Shown here in pieces: positions 16,404-25,194 of a stretch of 64,000 bases of DNA; position 1 is the first letter of the stretch; every line of letters begins with the position of its first letter. A program made the position numbers and the translations under genes. The stretch spans positions 62,001 through 126,000 of the forward strand of contig NZ_JAOPHT010000001.1 in the NCBI RefSeq assembly GCF_025515305.1, in the 5' to 3' direction. The notes under the pieces are model-generated. The model made no database searches. It saw only the letters and a program-made list of their open reading frames with translations, and was not told the DNA's origin. This stretch comes from Roseicyclus sediminis. GTDB lineage: Bacteria > Pseudomonadota > Alphaproteobacteria > Rhodobacterales > Rhodobacteraceae.

Positions 16404-18758
16404 ATGACCACCCGCGAGATCTTCGACACGATGGACTATGGCCCCGCCCCGGAAGGCGACGCCGAGGCACGCGCCTGGATCGCCGCGCGCGGCCCGGCCT
16501 TCGGCCATTTCATCGACGGGCGGTTCACCGCGCCCGGCGAGACCTTCCCGACGAAGAACCCCGCCCGCGGCGAGGTGCTGGCCGAGGTGTCCCAAGGCTC
16601 GGCCGGAGATGTGGACGCGGCGGTGAAGGCCGCCACCCGCGCCTTTCCGAAATGGGCGAAGCTTTCTGGCCATGCCCGGGCGAAATACCTCTACGCACTG
16701 GCCCGCCTCCTCCAGAAGCATTCCCGCCTCTTCGCGGTGCTCGAGTCCCTCGACAACGGCAAGCCGATCCGTGAGGCGCGCGACATCGACGTGCCGCTTG
16801 CACAGCGGCATTTCTACTACCACGCGGGCCTCGCCCAGCTTCTTGCAGAAGAACTCCCCGGCCACGCGCCCCTCGGCGTCTGCGGCCAGATCATCCCGTG
16901 GAACTTCCCGCTCCTGATGCTGGCGTGGAAGATCGCGCCCGCGCTCGCCGCCGGGAACACGGTGGTGCTGAAGCCTGCCGAATACACCTCGCTGACCGCG
17001 CTCCTCTTCGCCGACATCTGTCGCGAGGCGGGGCTACCCAGGGGCGTCGTCAACATCGTCACGGGCGACGGTGCGACGGGGCAGGCCATCGTCGATCATC
17101 CGGGCATCGCCAAGATCGCCTTCACCGGCTCGACCGCCGTGGGCCGCCGCATCCGCGAGGCGACGGCGGGGACCGGCAAGTCCCTCACCCTCGAGCTGGG
17201 GGGCAAGTCCCCCTACATCGTCTTTGACGACGCCGACATCGACAGCGCGATCGAGGGACTGGTCGACGCCATCTGGTTCAACCAGGGGCAGGTCTGCTGT
17301 GCGGGCTCCCGCCTGCTGGTGCAGGAAGGTATTGCCGACGATTTTCACGCCCGCCTCAAGGCGCGGATGGACAAGCTCCGCGTCGGCGACCCGCTCGACA
17401 AGTGCATCGACGTCGGAGCCGTCGTGGACCCGGTGCAACACGCGACGATCACGCGGCTGGTGGACGCCAACACGGAAGGCGAGGTCTACCGCGCCGCCGT
17501 GGACATGCCGCAGACCGGGTGCTTCTACCCGCCGACGCTGATCACCGGCCTCTCCCCCGCGGCACTGCTCATGCAGGAAGAGATCTTCGGCCCCGTCCTC
17601 GTCTCGGGCACGTTCCGGACACCGGCCGAGGCGGTGCAACTCGCCAACAACACGCGCTACGGCCTCGCTGCGACGGTATGGACCGAGAACCTCAACCTCG
17701 CCCTCGACATCGCGCCGAAGCTGGCGGCGGGCGTAGTCTGGGTCAACGCGACCAACCTCTTCGACGCCGCCGCGCCATTCGGAGGGGTCCGCGAGAGCGG
17801 GTTCGGCCGCGAAGGCGGTTGGGAGGGGATGCAGGCCTACCTGAAACCCATGGTCGCCCTGAAGGCGGTGAAGCCCGTCGAACCTGTCCCGGCATCCGAC
17901 ACGGTGGAGGCCCCGGGCCTCGACCGTACCGCGAAGATGTATGTCGGCGGCAAGCAGGTCCGGCCCGACGGCGGTTATTCCCACCCCGTTTTCGGCCGGC
18001 GCGGCAAGCTTCTCGGCCATGCCGGCATCGGCAACCGCAAGGACATCCGCAACGCCGTCGAGGCCGCGCGCGGGGCCCCCGGCTGGTCGAAGGCCACGGG
18101 GCACCTGCGCGCGCAGATCCTCTACTACATTGCCGAGAATCTCTCGGCCCGTGCGGATGAATTCGCCGGGCGGCTGCGGGACATGACCGGCGCGACCGCC
18201 GCTGCCGCGCATGCCGAGGTCGCGGCTTCGGTCGACCGGCTGTTTTCCTACGGGGCCTGGGCCGACAAGTTCGACGGCGTCGCGAAATCCGTGCCGATCC
18301 GCGGCGTGGCGCTTGCCATGCGCGAACCCGTGGGCGTCATCGGGCTTCTCGCGCCCGAGGATGCGCCGCTGCTCGGCGCGATCTCTCTCATCGCGCCTGC
18401 CATTGCGATGGGGAACCGGGTGGTGCTCGTGCCATCATGGCCCTACCCGCTCGCGGCGACGGACCTCTACCAAGTGCTCGACACGTCGGACGTTCCCGGC
18501 GGCGTCGTGAATATCGTGACCGGGGAGCCGGAAGATCTTGGCCAGACACTCGCCACGCATCTCGACGTCGACGCGCTCTGGTCCTTTTCGGGGCGCGTCG
18601 ATGCGAAGAAGATCGAGGCGGCCTCGGCAGGGAACCTCAAGCGGACATGGGTGAACCACGGTGGAAACCCCGACTGGTTCGGGTCCGCGGGCGGCGGACG
18701 GCGCTTTCTCGAAGCCGCCACGGAGGTCAAGACGATCTGGGTGCCCTACGGCGAGTGA
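16404..18758 (+). CDS. two-domain aldehyde dehydrogenase, ALDH16 type
   Basis: 784 residues, far longer than a normal 480-residue ALDH. Residues 1 to about 490 form a complete enzyme: PWNFPLLMLAWKIAPALAAGN, ELGGKSP with the catalytic Glu, and NQGQVCCAGSR with catalytic Cys298. From about residue 505 a second ALDH-like domain begins (MYVGGKQVRPDGGY) but is short and has no catalytic Cys or GQ.C motif, so it must be structural. This is the architecture of ALDH16, whose bacterial form was characterised from the roseobacter Loktanella. Being next to deoC it probably oxidises acetaldehyde to acetate, which is an inference from context. Confidence 0.88.
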   Translation: MTTREIFDTMDYGPAPEGDAEARAWIAARGPAFGHFIDGRFTAPGETFPTKNPARGEVLAEVSQGSAGDVDAAVKAATRAFPKWAKLSGHARAKYLYALARLLQKHSRLFAVLESLDNGKPIREARDIDVPLAQRHFYYHAGLAQLLAEELPGHAPLGVCGQIIPWNFPLLMLAWKIAPALAAGNTVVLKPAEYTSLTALLFADICREAGLPRGVVNIVTGDGATGQAIVDHPGIAKIAFTGSTAVGRRIREATAGTGKSLTLELGGKSPYIVFDDADIDSAIEGLVDAIWFNQGQVCCAGSRLLVQEGIADDFHARLKARMDKLRVGDPLDKCIDVGAVVDPVQHATITRLVDANTEGEVYRAAVDMPQTGCFYPPTLITGLSPAALLMQEEIFGPVLVSGTFRTPAEAVQLANNTRYGLAATVWTENLNLALDIAPKLAAGVVWVNATNLFDAAAPFGGVRESGFGREGGWEGMQAYLKPMVALKAVKPVEPVPASDTVEAPGLDRTAKMYVGGKQVRPDGGYSHPVFGRRGKLLGHAGIGNRKDIRNAVEAARGAPGWSKATGHLRAQILYYIAENLSARADEFAGRLRDMTGATAAAAHAEVAASVDRLFSYGAWADKFDGVAKSVPIRGVALAMREPVGVIGLLAPEDAPLLGAISLIAPAIAMGNRVVLVPSWPYPLAATDLYQVLDTSDVPGGVVNIVTGEPEDLGQTLATHLDVDALWSFSGRVDAKKIEAASAGNLKRTWVNHGGNPDWFGSAGGGRRFLEAATEVKTIWVPYGE

Positions 18759-18762
18759 CGCG

Positions 18763-18831
18763 GCATCTTCTTGCAAGAAGATGCAGGGGAGAATTGCAAT
18801 TCTCCCGGCGAAAGACTTGCAAGTCTTTCGC
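18763..18831. repeat. three tandem perfect palindromes with TTGCAA centres
   Basis: Three back-to-back perfect inverted repeats fill the gap between convergent genes: 18763-18784 (22 bp, half-site GCATCTTCTTG), 18787-18806 (20 bp, half-site GGGAGAATTG) and 18808-18831 (24 bp, half-site GCGAAAGACTTG). Each reads identically on both strands and is centred on TTGCAA, while the flanking arms differ. They are separated by only 2 nt and 1 nt. They would form three loop-poor hairpins at the ends of both transcripts. I recall similar TTGCAA palindromes in other Rhodobacteraceae intergenic regions but cannot verify copy number. Confidence 0.8.
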
Positions 18832-18832
18832 T

Positions 18833-19441
18833 TCAGCGCCGTCCCGCCGCCCAGTCCTTCATCTTCGCCCAGCGCACCGCGAACCAGTCGACCATCGGCT
18901 CGATCACGCGGTCCTCGAACCGCTCCCAGATGCGCCATGCGAAGAAGATGACCAGGGCGATCCCAAGAAGGATCACGATATTGAGCCACGGGAACAACGA
19001 CACGTCCGGCCCCGCCACGGGCCGCACCGTCACGGCATTCGGGTAGATCGACAAAAGGTTCGAGCGCCAGCCGTAATGCGTGATGGCCACCCATTGCGGC
19101 GTCGCCTCGGTCGAGGCGAGGTTCGCGGCCTCCGCCTGAAGATCCTCGCTGTCGAACTTGAAATAGGGGGGCCAAAGAAGCCCGGTATCCTCGTTGCGAT
19201 AGACGAGTGGGCGCCCATCGGGCCGGATCGTGGAGATCAGGCGGATGTCGCGCATCCCCGTGCTCTGCGCCGTGCCGCTGTCACGCTGGGCGTAGAACCA
19301 ACCGTTCAGCCCGCCGACCTCCGTCAGGCGGCTTTCCACGTTCACGATGCGCACGATGTCCCGCTGCGGCAGCGTGTAATGCAGGAAGGCCCCGATCAGG
19401 AGCGCGAGGATGCTGATGAAGATGATCCGTGGCCAGCGCAT
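18833..19441 (-). CDS. DUF1523 family membrane-anchored protein
   Basis: 202 residues. It has an N-terminal membrane segment (residues 4-20), then an extracytoplasmic stretch starting YTLPQRDIVRIVNVESRL, typical of DUF1523, and a second membrane segment around residues 150-168 (LNIVILLGIALVIFFAW). Between them is a domain with RDIRLISTIRPDGRPLVYRNEDTGLLWPPYFKFDSEDLQAEA. No function is known for the family. It follows a small membrane-protein gene by 11 nt on the same strand, implying an operon. The start at MRWPRII is used because the frame upstream is not hydrophobic and runs into that gene. Confidence 0.85.
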   Translation of the reverse strand: MRWPRIIFISILALLIGAFLHYTLPQRDIVRIVNVESRLTEVGGLNGWFYAQRDSGTAQSTGMRDIRLISTIRPDGRPLVYRNEDTGLLWPPYFKFDSEDLQAEAANLASTEATPQWVAITHYGWRSNLLSIYPNAVTVRPVAGPDVSLFPWLNIVILLGIALVIFFAWRIWERFEDRVIEPMVDWFAVRWAKMKDWAAGRR

Positions 19442-19452
19442 GGGGCATGCCT

Positions 19453-19716
19453 TCAGTTGGTTAGGTAGACGTAGACCGACAACGCGGCGAGCGGAAGGAC
19501 ATAGACGAGAAACACCAGCCACCGCCGGATCCGCGCGGCGCGTGGGGCGAGACGGTCCTCGACCCATCCGTCGCGATCGCCGGGCCGGCCTTCCATGACC
19601 CAGTCTTCCTCCAGGCGCATCCGGATGCCGGAGCGCCAGTAGAAATAGACGCTGACATAGACGACGGTCAGCCCGATGAGGAGGAAGACGGCCATGCGTC
19701 CGAGATTGAGCATCAT
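19453..19716 (-). CDS. small two-TM membrane protein, unknown function
   Basis: 87 residues: a membrane segment at about residues 8-26 (MAVFLLIGLTVVYVSVYFYW), a charged loop with EEDWVMEGRPGDRDGWVEDRLA, and a second membrane segment at residues 66-83 ending YVYLTN. I recognise the layout as a conserved small protein of Rhodobacteraceae sometimes labelled cation/multidrug efflux pump without evidence. Two adjacent ATG codons could start it; the outer one is listed. It is first in a likely two-gene operon with the DUF1523 gene. Confidence 0.75.
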   Translation of the reverse strand: MMLNLGRMAVFLLIGLTVVYVSVYFYWRSGIRMRLEEDWVMEGRPGDRDGWVEDRLAPRAARIRRWLVFLVYVLPLAALSVYVYLTN

Positions 19717-19838
19717 CTCTCCAGTCCTTCGACGGGGCCTGAGGTCTCGGACCTGACGGCCCTGCTCACCGATATAGGACAAAACGGCAGCAAATGGCAG
19801 GGCTTGCGGGGGGCGGCAACCCGGCGCAGTCTGGCGCC

Positions 19839-21116
19839 ATGGACATTGACGCCGCACTGATCGAGGCCATCGAGGCCCGGAGGGACGATCTCGTCGCACT
19901 CACGCAGGACATGGTCCGCATCCCGACGCTGAACCCTCCCGGCCTGCACTACCGCGATATCTGCGAACTTCTTTCGGCACGGCTCGAGGCGAGCGGATTC
20001 ACGGTGGAGATGATCCGGGCTTATGGCGCGCCCGCAGACAGCGACAGGTATCCCCGCTGGAACCTCGTGGCCCGGCGCGAAGGGACGGCACCCGGCGACT
20101 GCGTGCATTTCAACGGCCATCACGACGTGGTCGAGACAGGCCATGGCTGGACCGTCGATCCCTTCGGCGGCGAGGTTCGGGACGGACGGGTCTATGGCCG
20201 TGGCACCTGCGACATGAAGGGCGGCATCGCGGCCTCCGTCATCGCGGCAGAGGCCTTTCTGGCTGTCTGTCCGGATTTCCGCGGCGCGATCGAGATCAGC
20301 GCGACGGCGGACGAGGAATCGGGCGGCTACGGCGGTGTCGCCTATCTCGCCGAGCAGGGGTATTTCGACCCCGCCCGCGTTCAGCACGTGATCATTCCCG
20401 AACCGCTCAACAAGGACCGGATCTGCCTTGGCCACCGAGGCGTCTGGTGGGCCGAGATCGAGACGCAGGGCAGGATCGCGCATGGCTCCATGCCTTTTCT
20501 CGGCGACTGCGCCGTGCGCCACATGGGCGCCGTTCTGGCCGAGATGGAAGCGACGCTCTTTCCGCTTCTCGCCGGAAAGCGTACGGCGATGCCCGTTGTC
20601 CCCGACGGGGCGAAGGCCTCGACGCTCAACATCAACGCGATCCATGGCGGCGAGCCCGAACAGGACGAGGACTATACCGGCCTTCCGGCGCCCTGCGTTC
20701 CCGACCGTTGCCGCATCACCATCGACCGGCGCTTCCTCATCGAGGAGGACATCGCCGAGGTGAAATCCGAGATCGGGGCCCTGATGGAGCGCGTGCGCGC
20801 CGCGCGGCCCGAGCTTCGCTACGAGATTCGCGACCTCTTCGAGGTGCAGCCGACAATGACCGACCGGGATGCGCCGATCGTGCGCACCGTGGAGGCCGCG
20901 ATCACGCGCGTTCTGGATCGCCATGCCGAATTCGTGGTGTCGCCCGGAACCTACGACCAGAAGCACATCGACAGGATCGGGCGGCTGAAGAACTGCATCG
21001 CCTATGGGCCGGGCATCCTCGACCTTGCGCACCAGCCGGACGAATGGGTGGGAATCGACGATATGGCGGATGCCGCCAAGGTCATGGCCCTGACGCTGCG
21101 GGAGTTGCTGGCCTGA
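19839..21116 (+). CDS. M20 family deacylase (ArgE/DapE-like)
   Basis: 425 residues of the M20 metallopeptidase family. Metal-binding landmarks: HFNGHHDVVETGHGW with the first His ligand and Asp, GRGTCDMKGG with the bridging Asp, and SATADEESGGYGG with the catalytic Glu and next ligand; the C-terminal ligand is in ALTLRELLA upstream. It most resembles acetylornithine deacetylase/succinyl-diaminopimelate desuccinylase-like proteins that hydrolyse N-acylated amino acids. Whether it is a biosynthetic ArgE or a catabolic amidohydrolase is not decided. The start at MDIDAALIEA is chosen since the upstream 15 residues are Gly-rich and non-conserved. Confidence 0.87.
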   Translation: MDIDAALIEAIEARRDDLVALTQDMVRIPTLNPPGLHYRDICELLSARLEASGFTVEMIRAYGAPADSDRYPRWNLVARREGTAPGDCVHFNGHHDVVETGHGWTVDPFGGEVRDGRVYGRGTCDMKGGIAASVIAAEAFLAVCPDFRGAIEISATADEESGGYGGVAYLAEQGYFDPARVQHVIIPEPLNKDRICLGHRGVWWAEIETQGRIAHGSMPFLGDCAVRHMGAVLAEMEATLFPLLAGKRTAMPVVPDGAKASTLNINAIHGGEPEQDEDYTGLPAPCVPDRCRITIDRRFLIEEDIAEVKSEIGALMERVRAARPELRYEIRDLFEVQPTMTDRDAPIVRTVEAAITRVLDRHAEFVVSPGTYDQKHIDRIGRLKNCIAYGPGILDLAHQPDEWVGIDDMADAAKVMALTLRELLA

Positions 21117-21132
21117 GGTGGCCGTCCGCCGC

Positions 21133-21330
21133 TCAGGCGCGGTCGATGAAGCCCAGATGCCGAAGTGCGCGCGCCGCGATCTCGCTGGCGCTGGGATCGG
21201 CCCCCATCAGGTCATCGTTCAACTTGCGCACCAGCGGGCTGAGGCTTCGCGCGCTGGCCTGCGCCCTGATGAACGATCCGATCTTGTCTGACGAAATGGC
21301 GAGGATTTCCTCGGGCTCGAGTCTCTCCAT
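21133..21330 (-). CDS. small conserved-looking hypothetical protein
   Basis: 65 residues, starting MERLEPEEILAISSDKIGSFI. It is soluble, predicted helical, with balanced charge and ordinary codon use, unlike the Arg/Pro-rich spurious frames nearby. No domain recognised. It is convergent with the M20 peptidase gene, 16 nt from its stop. A longer frame upstream of the chosen ATG looks non-coding. Real gene status is likely but unproven. Confidence 0.5.
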   Translation of the reverse strand: MERLEPEEILAISSDKIGSFIRAQASARSLSPLVRKLNDDLMGADPSASEIAARALRHLGFIDRA

Positions 21331-21645
21331 CACGGGTCCCCCACGGCTGCACTCTGTCCCGACGGCCGCGCGCCCCAGACTGCGCGCCGCTGGTAGGCCG
21401 ACGCAGGGCCGACACCTGCGCAAGGGTGGTCCGATTCGCGCCTGGCTGGAAGCGTGTTGTGACGTCCGCGAGACAAACTGCCCGGCGCGTCCGGGCGCGC
21501 TGATCGATTCGCGTGCAACGAACCCTTGCCTCCCGCGGCGGTTCCGGCATTCCGTTTCCGCCACGCGAGTGCATTTTCGGCGCGCTTTTTTCCTGCGAAC
21601 ACGCCAATATGGCGGAAAAGCAGACCACGGGGAGAGACTTCTGCC
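21331..21645. other. 315-nt intergenic region
   Basis: The region separates the small minus-strand gene from the binding-protein gene. It holds no convincing open frame or RNA. A T-rich run at 21586-21591 and GGGGAGAG at 21629-21636 (Shine-Dalgarno for the next gene, about 9 nt before its ATG) are the only clear signals. It presumably contains divergent promoters. Confidence 0.5.
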
Positions 21646-23118
21646 ATGACTCGTTCGCTACGCCTCGGCGCACTCGCGCTCCTACTCGGCTCCAGCGCGG
21701 CGCTGGCGCAACAGGCCGACATCAGTATCGGCATGGTGTTGGAGCCACCGAACCTTGACCCGACGGGCGGCGCGGCTGCCGCGATCGACGAGGTGGTCTA
21801 CGCCAATGTCTTCGAAGGCCTGACCCGTTTCGCGCCCGATGGCTCGGTGATTCCCGGCCTCGCGGAAAGCTGGGAGATTTCCGAGGACGGCCTCACCTAC
21901 ACATTCACGCTTCGCGAAGGTGTAACCTTCCACGACGGGACGACGATGACCGCCGACGACGTGGTCTTCTCTCTTGATCGGGCGCGGGCGGAGGATTCGA
22001 CGAACGCGCAGAAGCCGCTTTTTGCGGGCATCGAAAACGTCGAGGCGGTCGACGACACCACGGTGCGCGTCACGCTCACGGCGCCGGACGGGGCGTTCCT
22101 GTTCAAGATGGCGTGGGGCGACGCGGTGATCGTGGCCCCCGAGAGCGCGGACACGAACGCCACGAACCCCGTGGGCACGGGACCGTTCCGCTTTTCCGAG
22201 TGGGTCGAGGGCGACCGGGTCGAGCTCGTTCGCAACGAAGAATACTGGGGCGAACCGGTTGCACTCGAGGCCGCGACCTTCCGGTTCATCTCAGACCCGA
22301 ATGCCGCCTTCGCGGCGATGATGTCGGGCGATGTCGACGCCTTCCCCAACTTCCCGGCGCCCGAAACGCTGGTTCAGTTCGAAGCCGATCCGCGGTTCCG
22401 CGTCGTCGTGGGCTCGACCGAAGGCGAAACGATCCTCGCCATGAACAACGCAGGCTCGCCGCTTGACGACATCCGCATCCGGCAGGCGATCACGCATGCG
22501 ATCAACCGGCAGGATATCATCGACGGTGCGATGTTCGGCTACGGCACGCCGATCGGGACCCATTTCGCGCCCCACAACCCCGACTACGTCGATCTCACCG
22601 CCAACTCGGCCTACGATCCCGACGCCGCCCGCGCACTGCTGGCCGAGGCCGGCGCCGAGGGGCTGACGCTGCGCCTGATGCTGCCGCCGCCCTCTTATGC
22701 ACGGCGCGGGGGCGAGATCATCGCGGCACAGCTCCGCGACGTCGGGATCGAGACCGAGATCACCAACATGGAATGGGCCGACTGGCTGGAGCGGGTGTTC
22801 CGGGGTCACGATTTCGACCTGACGATCGTCAGCCATACCGAACCCTTCGACATCAACATCTACGCCAACCCCGAATACTACTTCCAGTACGACAGCCCGG
22901 AGTTCCAGGCGATGAACGCCGAACTGGAGGTCACGACGGACCCGGCCGCCCGGTCGGAGATCCTGGCACGGATGCAGACGGCCATCTCGGAAGACTACGT
23001 CAACGGGTTCCTCTTCCAGCTCGCCAAGACCGGGGTCGCGAATGCCGCGATCGAAGGGCTTTGGGAGAACTCGCCGACGCAGGCCAATGACCTGACAGCG
23101 GTGCACTGGACCGAATGA
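21646..23118 (+). CDS. ABC transporter substrate-binding protein, family 5 (peptide/nickel/opine type)
   Basis: 490 residues with a clean Sec signal peptide (MTRSLRLGALALLLGSSAALA, cleavage after ALA near residue 21). SBP_bac_5 features follow: VVYANVFEGLTRFAPDGSVIPGLAESWEISEDGLTYTFTLREGVTFHDG and YDPDAARALLAEAG. It should bind a small peptide or similar solute in the periplasm and hand it to a DppBCDF-type importer. No permease or ATPase gene adjoins it; the next gene is an unrelated DMT transporter. The nearest matching importer, at 30683-34007, lacks a binding protein. The start was trimmed to the signal peptide Met, preceded by GGGGAGAG. Confidence 0.92.
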   Translation: MTRSLRLGALALLLGSSAALAQQADISIGMVLEPPNLDPTGGAAAAIDEVVYANVFEGLTRFAPDGSVIPGLAESWEISEDGLTYTFTLREGVTFHDGTTMTADDVVFSLDRARAEDSTNAQKPLFAGIENVEAVDDTTVRVTLTAPDGAFLFKMAWGDAVIVAPESADTNATNPVGTGPFRFSEWVEGDRVELVRNEEYWGEPVALEAATFRFISDPNAAFAAMMSGDVDAFPNFPAPETLVQFEADPRFRVVVGSTEGETILAMNNAGSPLDDIRIRQAITHAINRQDIIDGAMFGYGTPIGTHFAPHNPDYVDLTANSAYDPDAARALLAEAGAEGLTLRLMLPPPSYARRGGEIIAAQLRDVGIETEITNMEWADWLERVFRGHDFDLTIVSHTEPFDINIYANPEYYFQYDSPEFQAMNAELEVTTDPAARSEILARMQTAISEDYVNGFLFQLAKTGVANAAIEGLWENSPTQANDLTAVHWTE

Positions 23119-23128
23119 CGTACCATGC

Positions 23129-23154
23129 GCCCGCCCGGACCTCACCGGGCGGGC
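23129..23154 (+). terminator. hairpin terminator after binding-protein gene
   Basis: A perfect 10-bp stem GCCCGCCCGG/CCGGGCGGGC with loop ACCTCA starts 10 nt after the stop. It has no T tract, so it may act as a stabiliser or a factor-assisted terminator. Confidence 0.6.
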
Positions 23155-23207
23155 CCCGCATCGGGTTCGTGTCCTGCGGGCCCGAATGCCCGGCACGGTT
23201 CCCCTGA

Positions 23208-24116
23208 ATGGCAGCAAGACCGACCGACCGCGTCCTTCCCGCGATCCTGATCAGCCTCGTCGCGATCCTGCTCTTCGATCTGATGGGCCTTGTCATCAAG
23301 TACCTGTCGTCCCGCTACGGCGCGGCGGAGCTTTCGGCGTGGCGCAATCTCTTCGGCATTGTCCCCGGCCTGATCGCCCTGTGGTCGACGCGGTCCTGGC
23401 ACCGTGCCGGACGGCCCTGGCGGATGCGGCAGTGGTACATCCCGGTGATCCGCGGTCTGGCCGTGACGGTAGCACAGTTCTGCTTCTACCTCGCGCTCGG
23501 GCGGCTCGCCTTCGCCACGGCAACGACGATCACCTATTCCAATGCCCTCTTCATCGTCGCGCTCTCCGCTCCGATCCTGGGCGAGCGCGTGGGGCCGTTT
23601 CGCTGGGCCGCCGCGCTGATCGGCTTTGCCGGTGTCGTCATGGTCATGGGGCCCGGTCGTGACGGGTTCAGCACGGACGCGATCCTGCCGCTGATCGCCG
23701 CAATGCTCTATGGCGTCTCGGGCGTGATGTCCCGACTTCTGGACGAGGACGTGCCGAGCGCGCTGGTGAACCTGCAATCGGCGGCGATCGCGGCCATGGG
23801 CGCGCTGACCCTGACCTTGGCCACGGGGGGCTTCACACCCATCGCCTCTGCGGCCGATCTCGGATGGATCGCGGCGATGGGGGCTTTCGGGGGAACGGCG
23901 GTCCTGTGCCTTGTCATCGCCTACCGGATGACGGAACCCTCGAACCTCGCGCCGTTTTCCTATTTCGGAATACCGACCGCGCTCCTGCTTGGCTGGGTAT
24001 TCTTCGGCGAGGCGCCGCTCGACGATCTATGGCCCGGCGCGCTCCTGATCATCGCGGGCGGGCTCATGATCGTCTGGCGCGAGCGCCGGCTGGCCCGGCG
24101 CCCGCTCGGTGATTGA
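23208..24116 (+). CDS. DMT-superfamily EamA transporter
   Basis: 302 residues with ten predicted membrane helices in two EamA repeats. The first repeat carries SSRYGAAELSAWRNLFG and ATTITYSNALFIVALSAPILGERVG; the second ends PSNLAPFSYFGIPTALLLGWVFFGEAP, the usual paired motif. It is an inner-membrane metabolite exporter or importer of unknown substrate. It ends 5 nt from the convergent oxidoreductase gene. It follows the binding-protein gene after a hairpin, so it is probably a separate transcript. Confidence 0.88.
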   Translation: MAARPTDRVLPAILISLVAILLFDLMGLVIKYLSSRYGAAELSAWRNLFGIVPGLIALWSTRSWHRAGRPWRMRQWYIPVIRGLAVTVAQFCFYLALGRLAFATATTITYSNALFIVALSAPILGERVGPFRWAAALIGFAGVVMVMGPGRDGFSTDAILPLIAAMLYGVSGVMSRLLDEDVPSALVNLQSAAIAAMGALTLTLATGGFTPIASAADLGWIAAMGAFGGTAVLCLVIAYRMTEPSNLAPFSYFGIPTALLLGWVFFGEAPLDDLWPGALLIIAGGLMIVWRERRLARRPLGD

Positions 24117-24121
24117 GGCGA

Positions 24122-25117
24122 TCAGGCCGCGGCCCGAAGATGCTTCCGGTCAGCGATCCTGAGCACGACCGAGCCCTTGCGGCTGCGGCTTTCGACATGT
24201 TCATGGGCCGCACGTATCTCGGAGAAGGGATATTCCCTGTCGATGACGGGACGCAGCTTCCCCTCGGCGAGCATGGCGGTGATCCGTTCCAGGCCTCCGC
24301 GGCTGTCGCCACTCACCTTCAGGATCACCCTGTGGCCATTGCGCCGGGCGCGGCGCATCTGCCCCATGTCGGCAAGGCCGAAGTTCAACGGCACGAAACG
24401 CCCGCCCATGGCCAGCATAGGTGCCGCCTCCGGGTAGCCGAGCGCGCCCACGGTGTCGAAGATCACGTCGTATGGCCCGGTCAGGGAGGCCGGTGGCGTG
24501 GTGCGATAATCCACGAATTCCGCCGCCCCGAGCCCACGGACAAGCCCCTCGCGGGCGGCGGAGGCGACGCCGGTGACATGCGCCCCGAGCGCGGCCGCCA
24601 CCTGCACGGCATGGACACCGACGCCGCCCGAAGCACCGAGGATCAGCACGCGTTCGCCCGGCTTCACGCCCGCGAAACGATCCAGGAACTCCAGCGCGCA
24701 GAGGCTGCCAAAGGGCAAGGAAGCCGCCTCGGTGTCCGAAAGCCCCTCGGGCGTCTGCAGGACCGCGCCCCTTGCAGGCATCGTCATGTATTCGGCATGG
24801 GCGCCCCGCATCGCGAAACCGAAAACCCGGTCTCCCGGTGCGAAGCCGGTGACCTCAGCACCGACCTCCGCCACGGTGCCCGCGAACTCGCCGCCGAGAA
24901 CGGGATTGCGCGGGCCGAAGATGCCGAACATCAACCGGCCGGCGAGCGCCGTGAAGAGCCCCGGGAATGCGGCGGCCCGCAGGCGCCAGTCGGCGGTCGT
25001 GACACCGGCGGCGCCGACGCGGACGAGGATCTCGCCCTTGCCTGGCCGGGGGCGGGGGATGTCGCCGATGCGGACCACTTCAGGACCGCCGTATTCGGTG
25101 TAGAGCGCTGCTTTCAT
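24122..25117 (-). CDS. zinc-independent MDR oxidoreductase (quinone-reductase-like)
   Basis: 331 residues of the medium-chain dehydrogenase/reductase family. An N-terminal GroES-like part (MKAALYTEYGGPEVVRI; NPVLGGEFAGTVAEVG) and a Rossmann NADPH site GASGGVGVHAVQVAAALGA (about residues 160-178) are present. The Cys cluster of structural-zinc alcohol dehydrogenases is absent, so it is a quinone-oxidoreductase or enoyl-reductase-like member. Substrate unknown. It is divergent from a LysR gene 102 bp away, the usual arrangement for a LysR-controlled target. Confidence 0.88.
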   Translation of the reverse strand: MKAALYTEYGGPEVVRIGDIPRPRPGKGEILVRVGAAGVTTADWRLRAAAFPGLFTALAGRLMFGIFGPRNPVLGGEFAGTVAEVGAEVTGFAPGDRVFGFAMRGAHAEYMTMPARGAVLQTPEGLSDTEAASLPFGSLCALEFLDRFAGVKPGERVLILGASGGVGVHAVQVAAALGAHVTGVASAAREGLVRGLGAAEFVDYRTTPPASLTGPYDVIFDTVGALGYPEAAPMLAMGGRFVPLNFGLADMGQMRRARRNGHRVILKVSGDSRGGLERITAMLAEGKLRPVIDREYPFSEIRAAHEHVESRSRKGSVVLRIADRKHLRAAA

Positions 25118-25194
25118 CTTTTCCCCTCCTTCGGGTGCGGCTTCGGGTCGGGCTGGATATACCCATGCAGCTTGCCTGAAGAAATTGACGAAAT

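Noticed and set aside
18763-18831. Reading the three tandem palindromes as a CRISPR array
   Set aside because: The units differ in their arms, spacers are 1-2 nt, and no cas gene is present.
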